Assembly: GCA_003864495.1 (NCBI GenBank)
Contig: ML133455.1
Coordinates: 1,736,001 to 1,800,000, forward strand
Direction: 5' to 3'
DNA: 64,000 bases
From: Nemopilema nomurai
Taxonomy: Eukaryota > Cnidaria > Scyphozoa > Rhizostomeae > Rhizostomatidae
Shown here: in pieces, positions 1 through 12,200 of the stretch
Layout of the letters: each line of letters opens with the position of its first letter
Numbering within the stretch: position 1 is the first letter of the stretch
Notes under the pieces: model-generated
What the model was told of the DNA's origin: nothing
Seen by the model: the letters and a program-made list of their open reading frames with translations, nothing else
Database searches by the model: none
Program-made: the position numbers and the translations under genes

Positions 1-598
1 TTAAAGGGAATTAGGGCATCATTTCCGAACAATTGCCAAACTTCTGATTATCTAGATGCGCAATTACTGTCAATTTATAGCAATGTACATTTGATGTATT
101 TCTCTTTATATTCAACCATGAAAAAAGGTGCTTCACTTTCATTAGCGACTTGATCTTCCATTGGTGAATATCGTGAATTTTAGGAACGGATAAATAAAAC
201 ACGTTTGGCTAGCTAATTATAAACTACAAACAAGATATGAAATCAAGAAGCTATCAGAACGAAATATAGGGTATCAAAATGCTTGGTTATCGAAGTAATT
301 CAGTCTCCCAAAGATGCTATTTCTGTTTGTTTTGAAAACTACTTTCTACTTTCATTTCCATGATTTATTCTAGATCTACGAAGACTCGATAACACTCATG
401 GTACGTAAAATTGTTATTTCTTCGTCGTGTTCACTTATTTGACCCACATCAATGTCACTAATGGATGCTTTTGAACTTTTGTCAGCTAATATCAACTTTT
501 GAAAAACCGCCTTTTGCATGTTTTATAATATTTTTCAGCAGGCTATCTTAACTTTATGCATCTATGTAGTGTTTAATCACCTATTCCTTCACTTTCAG
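1..598. other. Left edge, probably intron of the acidic-tail gene
   Basis: No coding exon is supported here. The stretch is AT-rich and ends in a pyrimidine-rich acceptor (CTTTCAG) that opens the first visible exon of the plus-strand gene. Its earlier exons must lie to the left of the window, so this is most simply intron. The short open frames on either strand lack splice context or recognisable domains. Confidence 0.5.
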
Positions 599-3500
599 TC
601 CATCTTCACTGAATATCGTCGCAAGGTGGAATCAGGGGAAGAGGAGACAAAGGGAAACAATGAAGACGTGAGAACACTTCGTTGCGACCTCTGTAGATGT
701 CACACGCCACCCTTAAGAATAGTCTCATGCAATGCTCTCAAATTTGATCGTTTTTTATGGCATGGATCAAGAATTTATTTTAGACAAAATCTAAAATGTT
801 TTTTCACAAGAGCTAATCCAATGGAGATATTTGTTACTTTATAACTTCTTATCTTTGGTATGTTAGCATTTTCGTGAACTTGTTTATTTCCATTTATGAA
901 AACCATTTTCTCACACAACCACTTTGAAGAGCAAGGCTTATACCTGATGTCTCTCCAATAGACTATTTTCATAAACAATCTTATCCAAAGCATCTTAAGT
1001 TATGGTAAGAAACTGATATTTTTTCAGGTTGATGATGATTCTGACAAGGAGAGCAGTGAGTCTTTTTTTTCCTTCTCATTCTTGGAAATTACTATTGATA
1101 CCTTGTGTGTGTGAGCTGGAATTTTATCTTTTTATCCTTTATTACTTGAATTATGTAAAACATAACGAGAGTAGTAATGACTGACTATGGTTGTCGTTAC
1201 TATCAATCACTGTCCTTATCATCTAAAACATTAATCATAATCATGGTTTATGATCATAAATTATCTGAAAGTCATCAGTGTATTCATCATTTCTGCTCAT
1301 TAGTCATCATCAGGCCTTTTCATGATGAAATTTTCGCAAGGGCGACGAACTGCCCGCGTGGTTCAGTTTACGAGGGCGATCGCCTCTCTAACAATATTTG
1401 TTAACAGGAAGTCCTTCAGGGCCTGAGAGGAAATGAGGGTATTATCTCCGAATGATTGTCTAACGTTTGATGTAATGATTTATAATGTGTGAACGAATGT
1501 AATGATTCATAACAATATGTATTATTTTCGTATAATTGGGCAAGCTAGATCGTCTTTCCAGCTAGGTGTTTTGGAGTCTGTCTATATTTCAATGGAAAAT
1601 CCCATTCTTTGTAGACAGAAAGAGTTCGTCTTTTTCCTTGGGCTCTTCAAGAGTTAGGTGTTGAGTAACGCTGATTGGTAAAATATAACCAATCACGCGC
1701 TCTTCTTGTCACCGTCTAGTGTTTTCGATCTGCTTTTGGTTACTTTTCGACGTTTGCATACTCTGAGGAGTGTCGGACGAAAAAGTTCTTTAAGTATGCA
1801 AAGACTTGTTCCGCTTTTTATTGCTATTGTGAAGATTTATAATGCCAAAAATGAGGAAAGTTTGCTTTACTTTCCATTGCAACAAACACGTTTGACCATC
1901 TAAGTAAAAACATAAAAGATAAGCCTTGAAATAAATCAAAGTTCGCTTTTTTAAAGTTCTTCTTTTAGAGTATGAATCGTAATCTAATTCCGACTCGCTT
2001 GAAATTTTCTCTCCCTCGTCCTCCCCGATGGAATCGTCTATGTTTTCATATTCTTTTGGAGCCTTGACGCAAAGCCTTTTACTTTGAGGTTCCTCTACAA
2101 CAGTCTCGATTTTTCTCCAAATAAATATCAACAGCCCGTTCTAGTATCGAATTTAATAATAGAGACAGAAAAAATAGCCACATGCTCTTCCTTTCTCTTG
2201 TGGGCGACACATGTTTTTGCGAGGGCGGTCAACTGCCCGCGTCAATGATCTGGCGAGGGCGATCGCCCGCGTAAAACGAAAAGGCCTGGCACATCATTAA
2301 TCATAATCAGTTATTATAGCAAATCATACTTTTTCAGATGCTCATCATAACAAACCTGGTTTACACGGAATTAATTATTCGCCATTGATTTTTTCACCTG
2401 CAAACACTGCCATTTCGAAGTTCAATTTCCACTGGCAAAATTTTTTTTTGCGAATTTGCTGCGAATAGTTCAAAGAAAATAGTTCGAGAGTTGCTGTTGT
2501 TGAAAAAGCTTGTACACTTTGTGTAGTAATTTTGTTAAAAATCAAGCAATAGAAACTGTAATGGGTTCGAACAATTTTTCCAAACGTCTGCCAAGGGGAA
2601 ATGTTCACCTTTGAATGTGTCTTTAAATACTTTTTAATGTCGATATGAGGTACTTCTCTCAATTATTCCACCAAAGCTACGAAAGCACAGCAAGAACATG
2701 CGAGATGCTAGTTTGAGGCTTGGATCATTGCTGCCAATTTGAAAACGAGCCCTGCGACCACTACATTTCATAAAGTGCTTGTCGTGCAAACGTCCCTTTT
2801 TGTTGTTTATGTCATAGAGCGATATTTTCCCAGCATTGTTCAGGCCTAATGATAGGTTTGACTCATTCTTCGCCCAGGTTATTGCTCGAACAATTGCATA
2901 GCTTTCAGTCATTTTGCATACTCTTGATCAAAATGTGTTTAATACATTGTTTGTCCAATTTTTGTGGTAATTCATCACCCCTTTGCTTAATAGTTGGCTT
3001 GTGTCAGCTTTCTTCCACTGCTGCTCTGATAGCTTTATTTTATGCAACAATAAATTTTACAGCAAGTAAAGTATGAATGGTTTCTACTTTTTTTCACAGC
3101 AAATTTTTATTTTTGTGGAAAAAATTGTCCCATGTGAATCAAGCTTACCAAGAACATTGTTATCCATCTTGATGAGATTCATCTTGATTAGCCAGTTTTA
3201 TTCAGCCCTTATTTATAAAATTGGGTTCTTACATACTGAAAGGTCTCTTCAAATCTGCCTTAAAATGATAAAGATTTCTTTATGTTGAAAGTTGTCCTTT
3301 TTCTTTCTCAGGTGTCTCTGAAGTGTCAAAGTCTACAAAGGAGGAGTCAAAGGTATTAAGCAGTGACACCACTTAAGAAAATGAGCATATTAATCAATTA
3401 ATTATTTTTGATTTGGTTCTGAGGCATGTTTTCTGGGTATTGTAAGGTTTTACCAAAAGCCCTTCAGTTTGAACGATTTTCTTTGATTACAGGGAAAGAG

Positions 3501-3999
3501 AAGAAAACCAAGAATCAAAATTAAGGATGACAATGATGGGGACGACGGACCTCAGTCTGATAATGAGGCTTCTGATGATGTAAGAAATTTTGAATGATAA
3601 GACCCTTAAATTTATTAAACTGATCAGATTTTTGAAATGCTAAAAGCGAAACTAAGCCAAATGCACTGGCTACAAAAAAGATCTTGGTTAAAATTGGACA
3701 AACTTTTTTCCTTTTAGAAAGTTTACATTTCATTTGAATGTTGAATAGCAGAAATTTTTTTAAAAATAATCAATCAATTTTTGAATGTAAATTTTTTGTT
3801 ACATACATTGATTATGCTCAACTGAGCCAAATTCACTGCCTACAAAACAAATCTTTGTTAAAAACTTCTTGTATTCAACTATATATGTTTTGTATATCTT
3901 TTTCAGGATGATGGCTCTGAGCAGGATTTTGAAGATACCCCATTATCATCAGCTGTCTCTTCACCAGCCTCTTCAACCATGTCAAGTAAAAAGAAATAG
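599..3999 (+). CDS. 3' end of an unidentified gene with an acidic, Ser-rich C-terminus (5 exons, 5' partial)
   Basis: I do not recognise this gene. Five exons fit together in phase: 599-667, 1028-1055, 3312-3352, 3493-3579 and 3907-3999, ending at TAG 3997-3999. Acceptors are CAG or CAG-like and donors are GTGAGA, GTGAGT, GTATTA and GTAAGA. Together they give a roughly 105-residue C-terminus. It starts SIFTEYRRKVESGEEE, continues through acidic stretches, then a basic GKRRKPRIKIK patch that could be a nuclear localisation signal, then a D/E/S-rich segment ending ASSTMSSKKK. No folded domain is visible; composition suggests a disordered tail of a nuclear or chromatin-associated protein, which is inference. 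The intron between the second and third exons holds a DNA transposon (1311-2288). The gene converges on the RING gene that ends at 5404. The consistent phase of all five exons supports a real gene; the N-terminal part is outside the window. Confidence 0.6.
1311..2288. mobile_element. 978-bp DNA transposon remnant with GC-rich quasi-palindromic subterminal repeats
   Basis: The left end reads CAGGCCTTTTC (1311-1321) and the right end is its inverse, GAAAAGGCCTG (2278-2288). Just inside both ends lie GC-rich blocks in an otherwise AT-rich region: AGGGCGACGAACTGCCCGCG and a GGGCGATCGCC palindrome on the left, and GGCGGTCAACTGCCCGCG plus GGGCGATCGCCCGCG on the right (2220-2272). A minus-strand open frame at 1790-2131 encodes an acidic stretch (SIGEDEGEKISSESELDYD) of the kind found at some transposase N-termini, but no catalytic domain is present. 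No clean target-site duplication is visible. A diverged relative of the interior (about 1530-1790) lies at about 56575-56890. The superfamily is uncertain. Confidence 0.55.
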
Positions 4000-5403
4000 A
4001 GGGAACAGAACTTTGAAGCAAAACACTCAGTGTATTGACAATTTTCTACTTCATAGCATTAAAGACTTCTTTATTGAAATTATCGGTTTATTGGTTGGCA
4101 GTGATTTGACTAACGACATCACAATTCATTGTGTGGTATTTCAGGTTTAGCTGTTTCTTGTGCATGCAAAGACTCTTTTGATACATGGTGTCTCTCTCAC
4201 AATATTTTAAATTGGAGTGGTGGCTATGTGAGGTCTTGAGAGAAATATTTACCTTTTTAGAAATATTTTACCTCCAATAACTAGTTTAAAAATTCCATTG
4301 CTAAAGGATACAGGATTTTTTTCAACTCAAATCCCCTGTTCCAACATTGCTTTTTCTAGTGATCTTTATCATTTGTTATTGACTTGGTTTAACAATCCTC
4401 TCAAAAGGAATGAAAAGTGTTTGACTTTTGGCTAAGTGAATAGTAAGTTTTATGTAGGTAACATGTCTTGGTTGGATATTTCTATTAATTTCAGTTCTGA
4501 TGCCCCTACTTTTGTCACATGCCCCTTAAACTCCTAACAGAACTGTTTGACCTTTTGCCTGGGGTATGTGAGTAAATGTGTTTGACCGCAATTATTATTG
4601 GCCCAATGCTTATATATCATTGTCATTCTGTGTGCCTAGATTAATCATTTATTTGCCTAAATCTATAGTTTCCACAAAAATTTTAAAAGAGGTTATTTGT
4701 CCCAATAGTATTGTATTTTAATGAGCTGTCAGGGCGAGCATCATATTTCTATTTAACTAAGCTGCTCTATGAACAGCCAATACTACACAAAACTGTCATA
4801 TGGCAAGCTTGAACTGTCCATGGCCTTATTCTTTGGTAGGGAGAAATGTTTGTTATGTATTATTGTAGAAACGTTTCTTAGCATTAGGGAATTTTGCACA
4901 TTTAAGGATGACTAGTCAGAAGAAGTGAGATCTGTAGTGTGCCACCCTTAAAAATGTAAGTTAGCAGTATGATTGCCATTTATATTATAGCTTGATTGTT
5001 TCTCTCGTTGGTTTTAGCATCAGTATGAGAACAGTTTATGCATGACTTCAAGTATTCTAGTCGTATCATAAAAGTGTTTTTGATACATTGCTACATTCCT
5101 TATATCAACTCTATTTGCAGCAAAATGAAAAACATAACAATTAGAACTGGTATTTATTTTCATTAATCATCCATTGCATAGCACCAAAGGGTAAGTGTAG
5201 TTATGTTCAAATAATGAGCTTATTTTGGATGTGAAAGTACATAGCTTTACAAAAGACCAATGTATCTGGCAGAAAATTCTTTGCAAAATGCTAACAATGA
5301 TTCTCAGATTATTACTCCAATTTATATCGACTAACTTTAAAATCTATAATACATATGTATTACATATAATACAAGCATGGTTACATGTAATTGCTGCAAT
5401 TCC
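4000..5403. other. Convergent intergenic spacer / 3' UTRs
   Basis: This lies between the stop codons of two convergent genes, so it should hold both 3' UTRs. TTTATT at 5153-5158 reads AATAAA on the minus strand and is a reasonable polyadenylation signal for the RING gene, about 250 bases past its stop. The rest is AT-rich with no coding frame, tandem repeat or element that I can support. Confidence 0.4.
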
Positions 5404-7032
5404 TCAGTTGTCATCAAAGACAAATGTTGGAATGAGACTGTGTACAATTGTCTTGACTCTATCCTTGCTCTGTTTCACCCTTTCCAATGTATTTTCTATC
5501 ATATCCAGGTTTTCCTTTTCTTTTGAATATGACATCTCCAATTCCATACATTCTTCCTTATTGGTTTGATACTGCATCTCACAACTTGTGAGTTCTTCCT
5601 GCAGTCTTTCAATCTGTGCCAACAAATCTCCTCTTCTCAACTCTGTGTTCTTCATTTTTGTTTTTCTATCAACTAGCCCTGATGTGATATGTTCCATTGT
5701 CTCTATAACACCCTCTGCTTTGCCTTTTTTGGAAAGGAGACAAAAAACACATAATATGGTATTGTACACAATTCACCTTCGGAGAGATAATGGTACCTTT
5801 AGCAAAAGTAGAATTTAAAAAGTAAACTTGAGCTGTTCTACAATGATTGAAATCTCTTTAAAGGGAGAAGAACAATGATCTAAACAATGATGCTATTGAT
5901 TTTTTGACTGATAGTGTAATAACTTTTGAAAAATTAGAAACTAGATATTATTGTTAGACATATGAAATACTGATAGATGTTTATTGGTGATTATTTAAAA
6001 CACTAATTCTAATATACATTTTGTACACAATTAAATTATGAAGCAATACTCACTACTCAGAACTTCACATCTGGTCTTTAGGGAGTCATATTCTTCAACA
6101 TATTTCCTTGCCTCCTTCTCCTTCCTAGCAAGTTCTTCCCTTTCTTCATGTTTTTTGCATTCCTTAATAACATGGCTCAGTGTTACATTCTCTGTGGTTG
6201 AGGCAACTTTCGAATTGCATGTTGGACAGCAGGACAGCCCAGGTTGGCACTGTGCACAGATATTATGGCCACAAGGTATAATCAGAAAAGGTAGATTACT
6301 TCGTTGATGCATAAGCTTTTTGCATGAAGGACAACAGTGCATTGAATATTTGTTACTCAGCCTATTCTCGTTAACATCTGATCCTGAGAAGTTATCGTGT
6401 GACTGCCTTGTGTAAACTGAGCTTGATGTACTCACGAGCTCATCAAAGCCTGCACTTTTTCCATCGACTGAAGAATAATTTCTCTTGTCATAGCTGCTTC
6501 TACTCGCAAAATTATTCCAGTTTTCAGAAGGATTTATCTTTATTGATGATATATCATTAGCGATTTTCATATCAAACTTATAATCAACGTCCGATTTGCG
6601 ATCTGGAGTGCTAGTAAACTGCTCCTTTTTGGATTCGTGTCTGTTGTACTTTGGAAAATCGTCTGGTTTGGTTCCCTGGTTATGAGGCGAGCCCTTGCTG
6701 CTTGATCTGTTACTAGCGGAGCCACTCTTTGAAGAAGTCGATCTAGCCGACCCAATTCTATCAGATCTTGCAGACTGCTTCCTAACCACAAACCCTTCGT
6801 GTACTGCATCTGGATTTTTTGCGGTCCACAACAACACTTCGTCGTCCTTCCCTCCCTTTGATTGCTTGTTTTCAGACTTCGACATTGGTTTTCCTGAAGC
6901 TAGTTTGGCAGACACCTGCAAATCGCTCTTCTTGGAGGCTGTGTCTCTTTGTTGCATCCATTGTCGTTGTCTTTCTTGCATCATTTTGACTTTGTCGCCT
7001 CTCACTTTGCTTTGTGATTGAGCGGGATTCAT
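5404..7032 (-). CDS. RING-finger, coiled-coil protein (2 exons, complete)
   Basis: Exon 1 is 6054-7032 and exon 2 is 5404-5723. The donor is GTGAGT and the acceptor follows a TCTCCTTTCC tract; the two join in phase to give 432 residues. Residues 1 to about 230 are Ser/Lys-rich and look disordered. A zinc-binding segment spans about 233-273: CCPSC, then CGHNICAQC, then CCPTC, the Cys/His spacing of a C3HC4-type RING. From about 290 to 420 the protein is a heptad-rich coiled coil, spanning the splice junction. RING plus coiled coil suggests an E3 ubiquitin ligase or a RING scaffold; there is no B-box, so it is not a typical TRIM protein. The start at 7032 is the first Met of the frame, and the disordered N-terminus begins there. 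I cannot assign an orthologue, and the substrate is unknown. Confidence 0.85.
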
Positions 7033-7178
7033 GTTTATTTGTCTGCTAGGAAGAATGAAAAATGGCCTTTTGACTTAACCTCGTTATGGCTTTTTCAACA
7101 TGGCGGAAGACAGTTGTCATAGTGACATTGTCAAAGTTGCAATTTTCGTGCTTCTTTCTGAATATCGATTGTTACCTA

Positions 7179-7848
7179 CAGTACCGTTCAAAAAGTCTTG
7201 AATATCGCGAATGAAAACAATTTAAGGCGATCAAAAAATGTATCTTTTGAAACACTCATATTATCCTTCAAAATGGTCTAAATAACGCAGTAAAAGCATC
7301 AACAAGTTGCAAAATTTCAGCTCTATTTTTTGATTACAATTAATTATCAGAATTTGAAACATCTGCGCTTTGACCTTCTTGCAAATTAATTGAGATGAAT
7401 CCTGTTCTTTGATCTCTCAATAAAGACATTTTATGCCTTGGCGTCGGAAACTTCTTCGGTCTACCAACCCTTGGCAAATCTTTCACGTTTCCAAATTTAA
7501 AGAACTTTTTGCATACAGCGAAAGCTGCATTATTTGAGCAGCCCACAATTGATGCAGTTTCTTGGTAGCTTTTACCATTATTTTTATAAAAGATAATATC
7601 CATGATATTTCACCACGTTTGATAACCTCCATGTTCATGTTTCTGGCCTAAAAAAATTTTACGGTTAATCTTTTTCGAATAATGTGGTAGAATTGAAATA
7701 CTTCAAAACATGAACAATGTCTTATGAAAGTTTCATGGAAATAGCCGGTTGTCGCACTTAATAAGAGAGGATCAAACGCATGTTTTTTAAAGCTTCATCA
7801 TAAGCGTCTTTCAAACTTCGATAGTCCAAGACTTTTTGAACGGTAGTG
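7179..7848 (-). mobile_element. Tc1/mariner-type transposon remnant with TA duplication
   Basis: The element is bounded by TA (7177-7178 and 7849-7850) and by inverted repeats: CAGTACCGTTCAAAAAGTCT on the left and the inverse of CACTACCGTTCAAAAAGTCT on the right. The repeats share at least 20 bases with one mismatch. Inside, on the minus strand at 7340-7603, an 87-codon frame reads as the N-terminal helix-turn-helix of a Tc1-like transposase: a KNNGKSYQETASIVGCS helix region followed by a GRPKK motif typical of the second DNA-binding domain. The DDE catalytic region is absent at this size, so it is a non-autonomous internal-deletion copy. It lies upstream of the RING gene and may have separated it from its neighbour. 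Confidence 0.85.
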
Positions 7849-8522
7849 TAGTTGTTCTAAGGTTGTTCCTAAAAGCTTATTTTGAACAAGTGTAATGATT
7901 AACACAAGTAAGAGAGTATGTTATGAATATCGTGAATAACGAAAAATGCGACGATAGATAAGCTGAATTCTTGTTCCAAAAAATACTTCATTGTTTACAT
8001 GTAAGAACTTCGTAATGCTAAATGTCATCGTTGTTTACATGTAAGAAAGAACAGGTTTTTTGATAAGGTACACTTTTTATCTAAAAAATTAATACATAGC
8101 ACTAGCAAAGAGTTTGTCCAACTGTATGGAAGTTATGTATGTACAATATTGCTTCAACGATTGAGGATGACTTTAATAGAAGTGTTGCCATGGGACTGAC
8201 TTGTGATGTTGCAGAAGTAGTGGCACACCGATTAGCATGGATATTATGGTAGTCATCTATAAAATTTAACACCATATGACCCTTTTCTGCTGCATTTTAA
8301 AAAAAACATTCACCGTTTTTGCTATGATTTGCAGCAATGCCTTCATTGGTGTTAATCACTGTGTGTGGGTGTGCTGCATATAATGGAAACAGCTCTTTTT
8401 TCAATTAATTTTTTTCTTTCAGCTGTTTGTCTGTCAGTTGACATAGCTTCTAAAAATACTTCGCCCACGTGTCGAATCCCGCTTCCAAGCTATCGTCAAG
8501 CGAAATCAACTCATTGAACGTC

Positions 8523-8824
8523 ATGCGTACAACCGTGGTGCAAAAGGTTATACTGTATAATTAATTTTTCTAGCACGATATTTATCTTGTTAACTCCATA
8601 AGTGTAACATTCAAGATAAATGAATAAGGAGAAACACACTGAAAATAAGGCAAAAAGATCATTTTTGACAAATATTGTTTAATTTTTTATAGAAGACTGT
8701 GTTTGAAGATGGCAGCAACACAGTAACAAATGAGTCTAGAACAAGAGGCAGCTGCCCCGGTGCACGGCCCCCTGCTGCAGGGGTTCCTGAGCAAACTATG
8801 TATTCCTGTGAAGAGTTAGGTTGA
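8523..8824 (+). CDS. Possible two-exon micropeptide gene
   Basis: Exon 2 (8693-8824) follows a T-rich acceptor (AATTTTTTATAG), is open for 43 codons from phase 0 and ends at TGA 8822-8824. It is conspicuously richer in G+C than its surroundings, with Pro/Arg/Gly-containing sequence (RTRGSCPGARPPAAG). A preceding exon ending at 8546 before GTTATA is open in the same phase and offers an ATG at 8523, giving a protein of about 51 residues starting MRTTVVQK. The frame continues upstream of this ATG, so a longer first exon is possible. I recognise no family. Another frame of the first exon also looks coding-like but does not join exon 2 in phase. It sits about 400 bases upstream of ISCA1 on the same strand and could also be a transcribed leader or a transposon fragment. 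Confidence 0.3.
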
Positions 8825-9238
8825 ATGGATGGTAATGGAAATAAATTTGATTTTTGCTATAATTTACGGCGGATTCAGTTTCAGCCTCACTGTAAGGCTT
8901 ACATGAAGTAGAAACGCAATTCGATATCGCAAATCAAGATATACGAAATGTGTTAACCTAACTACCACTAAACTTTAACGCACTTCTCGGGTCGTCGTAG
9001 GGCTGGAATTAAATATATGGCATTATACTGATTGTAAAAGTACTATTAAGGGAATTTTCCACAAGAATACCACAAGAAAACTTCATAGCAAAATGCGCGG
9101 TGCTCCACTAAAACGTCTAATGCGAAGGAGTTAGATTAAGTGACATGGACCCCTGTGTTTTGGATTTATTGCATAATGGCTTCGATGCTTCAATGTGATG
9201 ACTTTCGGTAGGAACTTTCGAGACTCAAATACATAGCG
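8825..9238. other. ISCA1 upstream region
   Basis: About 410 bases before the ISCA1 start, presumably holding its promoter and 5' UTR. I see no TATA box at a convincing distance and no repeat. Confidence 0.4.
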
Positions 9239-12200
9239 ATGGCTGGTAGAATAGCTGCTACTGCATCTATCCGAGCTGTCAGCAAAGCAGGGAGATTAAG
9301 AGCACGCAGAGCGCCAATTATTTTGGTATGTTATTATTTTCTTTTTTGCCTAGGTACGTCGTTGGTTTAGAGGCCACAATTGCGTGCTAGTTTCTTTTGT
9401 ACCGTCAGCTCGAACTGCAGAGTTTCTTTGCAAAATAATAACCTTATTTCAGGAGAGAAATCGTGTTAAAGAACTGAACAAAGAAGACCCCTTGGTGTAA
9501 GATCCTGACAAATGCGAATGTTCATTATTGAAAGAACATTTTATTGGGTTGACATTTTTTGTGCCTAACAAAAGTTGAAGTTGTGTTCCTTATCAACAGA
9601 TGTGGAAATCTACTTGATTTTTTTATTTCTTCAATTTAAATAAGGAATTTATAAAAGCAGAAGGTTGTTCAAAAATGATAGACATTTGTGCACCAAACAA
9701 TTAAGATGCATTGTCCAACAGAACAGGTCTTGTTTTTTTACTTATGTCTCACAACCATTACATAATTGATGGGTCCACAAAACTAAAATAGTACCTGCAA
9801 CAATAGCGAAATCTGCATATATCATGACTCTGTTTTCCTGGCATGTATATCAGTGGCGAGCATGAGCTGCAGAAGTGGGTATGCGGCGGGGGGCCTGGGG
9901 CCTGCTGAAGGCCTCAGTGGGGTCAAGGAGGAACACCCTTGTGGGGAAGCAGGAGGCAAAGCCCCCGGAAGCTATAGCTTTTTAAAAACACCAGATAGTT
10001 AAAATAGCACTCTCTCTACATTCTTATCATGCCAAAACAGAACATCTACAACACACTACAAAATGAAAATTATATAATAAAAACATGACAATTTTTTGAC
10101 ATCAACATGACATGACAAACATAACTATGTTGAAATGAATTAGGCTACAATCTCTGAGCTTATAAACAATCCAAGATCTTCTATAAAAATTTAATGCTTG
10201 TGGTTATGATAATATTTATGAACAACATGCAGGCAAAAAAGGTACTCTAAAAGAGCAGACCCTTCGTACCACCCCTATTTGCATACCCTCCCTATTTGGG
10301 TACCCTCGCTAATAGAGTACCCTCACTTGGCACTCAAGCTGAATGAAAAAAGCATTTGTGCAATCATCTTATACTCGTTTATCTCTATAACCCTATAATC
10401 CATATTGTCAACTTGTTTGAATCCACATGTCAAAAACTTGTGCTGAGATTCAATTCAACTAGGGCATGTGGATCGGCAACCGGGTAGATCAACGGTGCGA
10501 CAGTGCAAATTTCAATTAATCGTCAAAGCAACTGTTTAAGCAATAGAAACTGGTTTCTTTTTTAAAAAGGTGTTTTTTAAGGTGCAGCGCATTACCAGCT
10601 TCCCTTGACGCTACGCCACTGATGTATATAGATGTACATGTTTTTATATAGTTTATAGTTTAAGCATTGTCTCAAGATAGTTTATAGTCTCAAAATGCAG
10701 TCTGCCTATGGCCACAGTAATTATAAATTTTCATATCTTAGAATCTGTCCAAATGTATGAATTTTCAATAAATAATTATTTTCTGAGAACGCTGTCTAAA
10801 TGTTTATTAATTAATGGTGTAAATGAAAACTTTTTTATAAAGTTTTGACTCGTAAGAAGAAATTCTTGTTTTTTTTTAAGTTGGTTTCTTATAAATATGT
10901 AGCAAAATCTTATTCAGTACATCATTTCTGAATTTTTATGGGCTATCGCAAAAAATGATTGGGGATTTGAAGTCATTTTTTAAATAAGAAATAAACCAAA
11001 TAGCCATGTACATTGTTATTGCAGTGATAATCTTTCACATTTTACCAGGCCATACAGGGATAACATTTCAAGGTGTTTGTTAAATCACACTCCTTGAGCA
11101 TTCCAGGCCTGCAGTCGTGTGCAGTTCAAAATATGGTAAAATCAAGTAGATATTGACAGAGAAGAACCTCATAGACTTGTAAAACCAGTAAAAATGCACA
11201 CCAGATCATTAAATATCTTATCTAATAAAATCAAACTTGTGAAAAGAAACAAGGGCAATAAATACACAAGGAACTCATTATTTTTGACTGGTAATACCCT
11301 CCATGCCCCACTTTAGAAAAGTGCTCAGTTACTTCATTGCTCCGTTTTTTCATTGCAATTGACATCATTTTTCTCAAAACCGTCCAAAAACAAGAATATA
11401 CTCACATCCATTGAACCTTGGTCAGCTATATATAGTTTCTTGACCTCATCTAAAACAATTTGCCAATGGCACGTATTTGTGTGACAGAAGCTCATAGAGC
11501 AGTTTTACACTACGTATTTATACGAGCAGAGGTTGTGCAATAAGAGGAAATCATATGATTATCAAACGACATTGAAACATTGCATTGGAACTGAGAAATC
11601 AACATCACTAGAATTTCTTTATTAATGATGGATAGGATTAGGTTATAGAATGTGTCATGTGTGACAGAAGCTCATAGAGCAGTTTTACATTTCAAAATTA
11701 TTTTAATTGCTTTGTTCATAGTTGCCCTTGTTTAAAAAAAGGTTTCTTGTGTGTTTCTTATCCAAATTTTATTCCATTCTACTTCTTTGTAGACCCAAGC
11801 TGCTGTAGAGAGAGTTAAGGACCTCTTACAAGAAAATAAGGAGTTTGTAAGTATTTAGTATGAAATTATGGTATTGAAAATTTGATATTGAAAATTTGAT
11901 ATTGCTTTATATTTCAAGGACCCTCTTATCTTCTTTCAAGCATCATTTTTTTGGCTATAGAAATTTACCTTTATTGCCTTCAAGAAATTTATGTTCACAA
12001 AACATTTTTGACTATAGTTATTTTGCATATACATTGCTGTATTTGGGTGCAATAATTCTCAGCTTTCTTGAAGGAAAAGGACTTCCTATTAAAATGATTC
12101 GAAAGAAGAAGCACTAACAGCTAAAAATACTGATGATTGGATTGAGTGTTTTGCTAGAAGTTAAAAAAAGAGTTGGTGTATTGTCAACTGCTCTTTGAAA

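Noticed and set aside
6567..7021. Open frames of 80-108 codons on both strands over the RING gene
   Set aside because: Shadows of the Ser-rich first exon of the RING gene.
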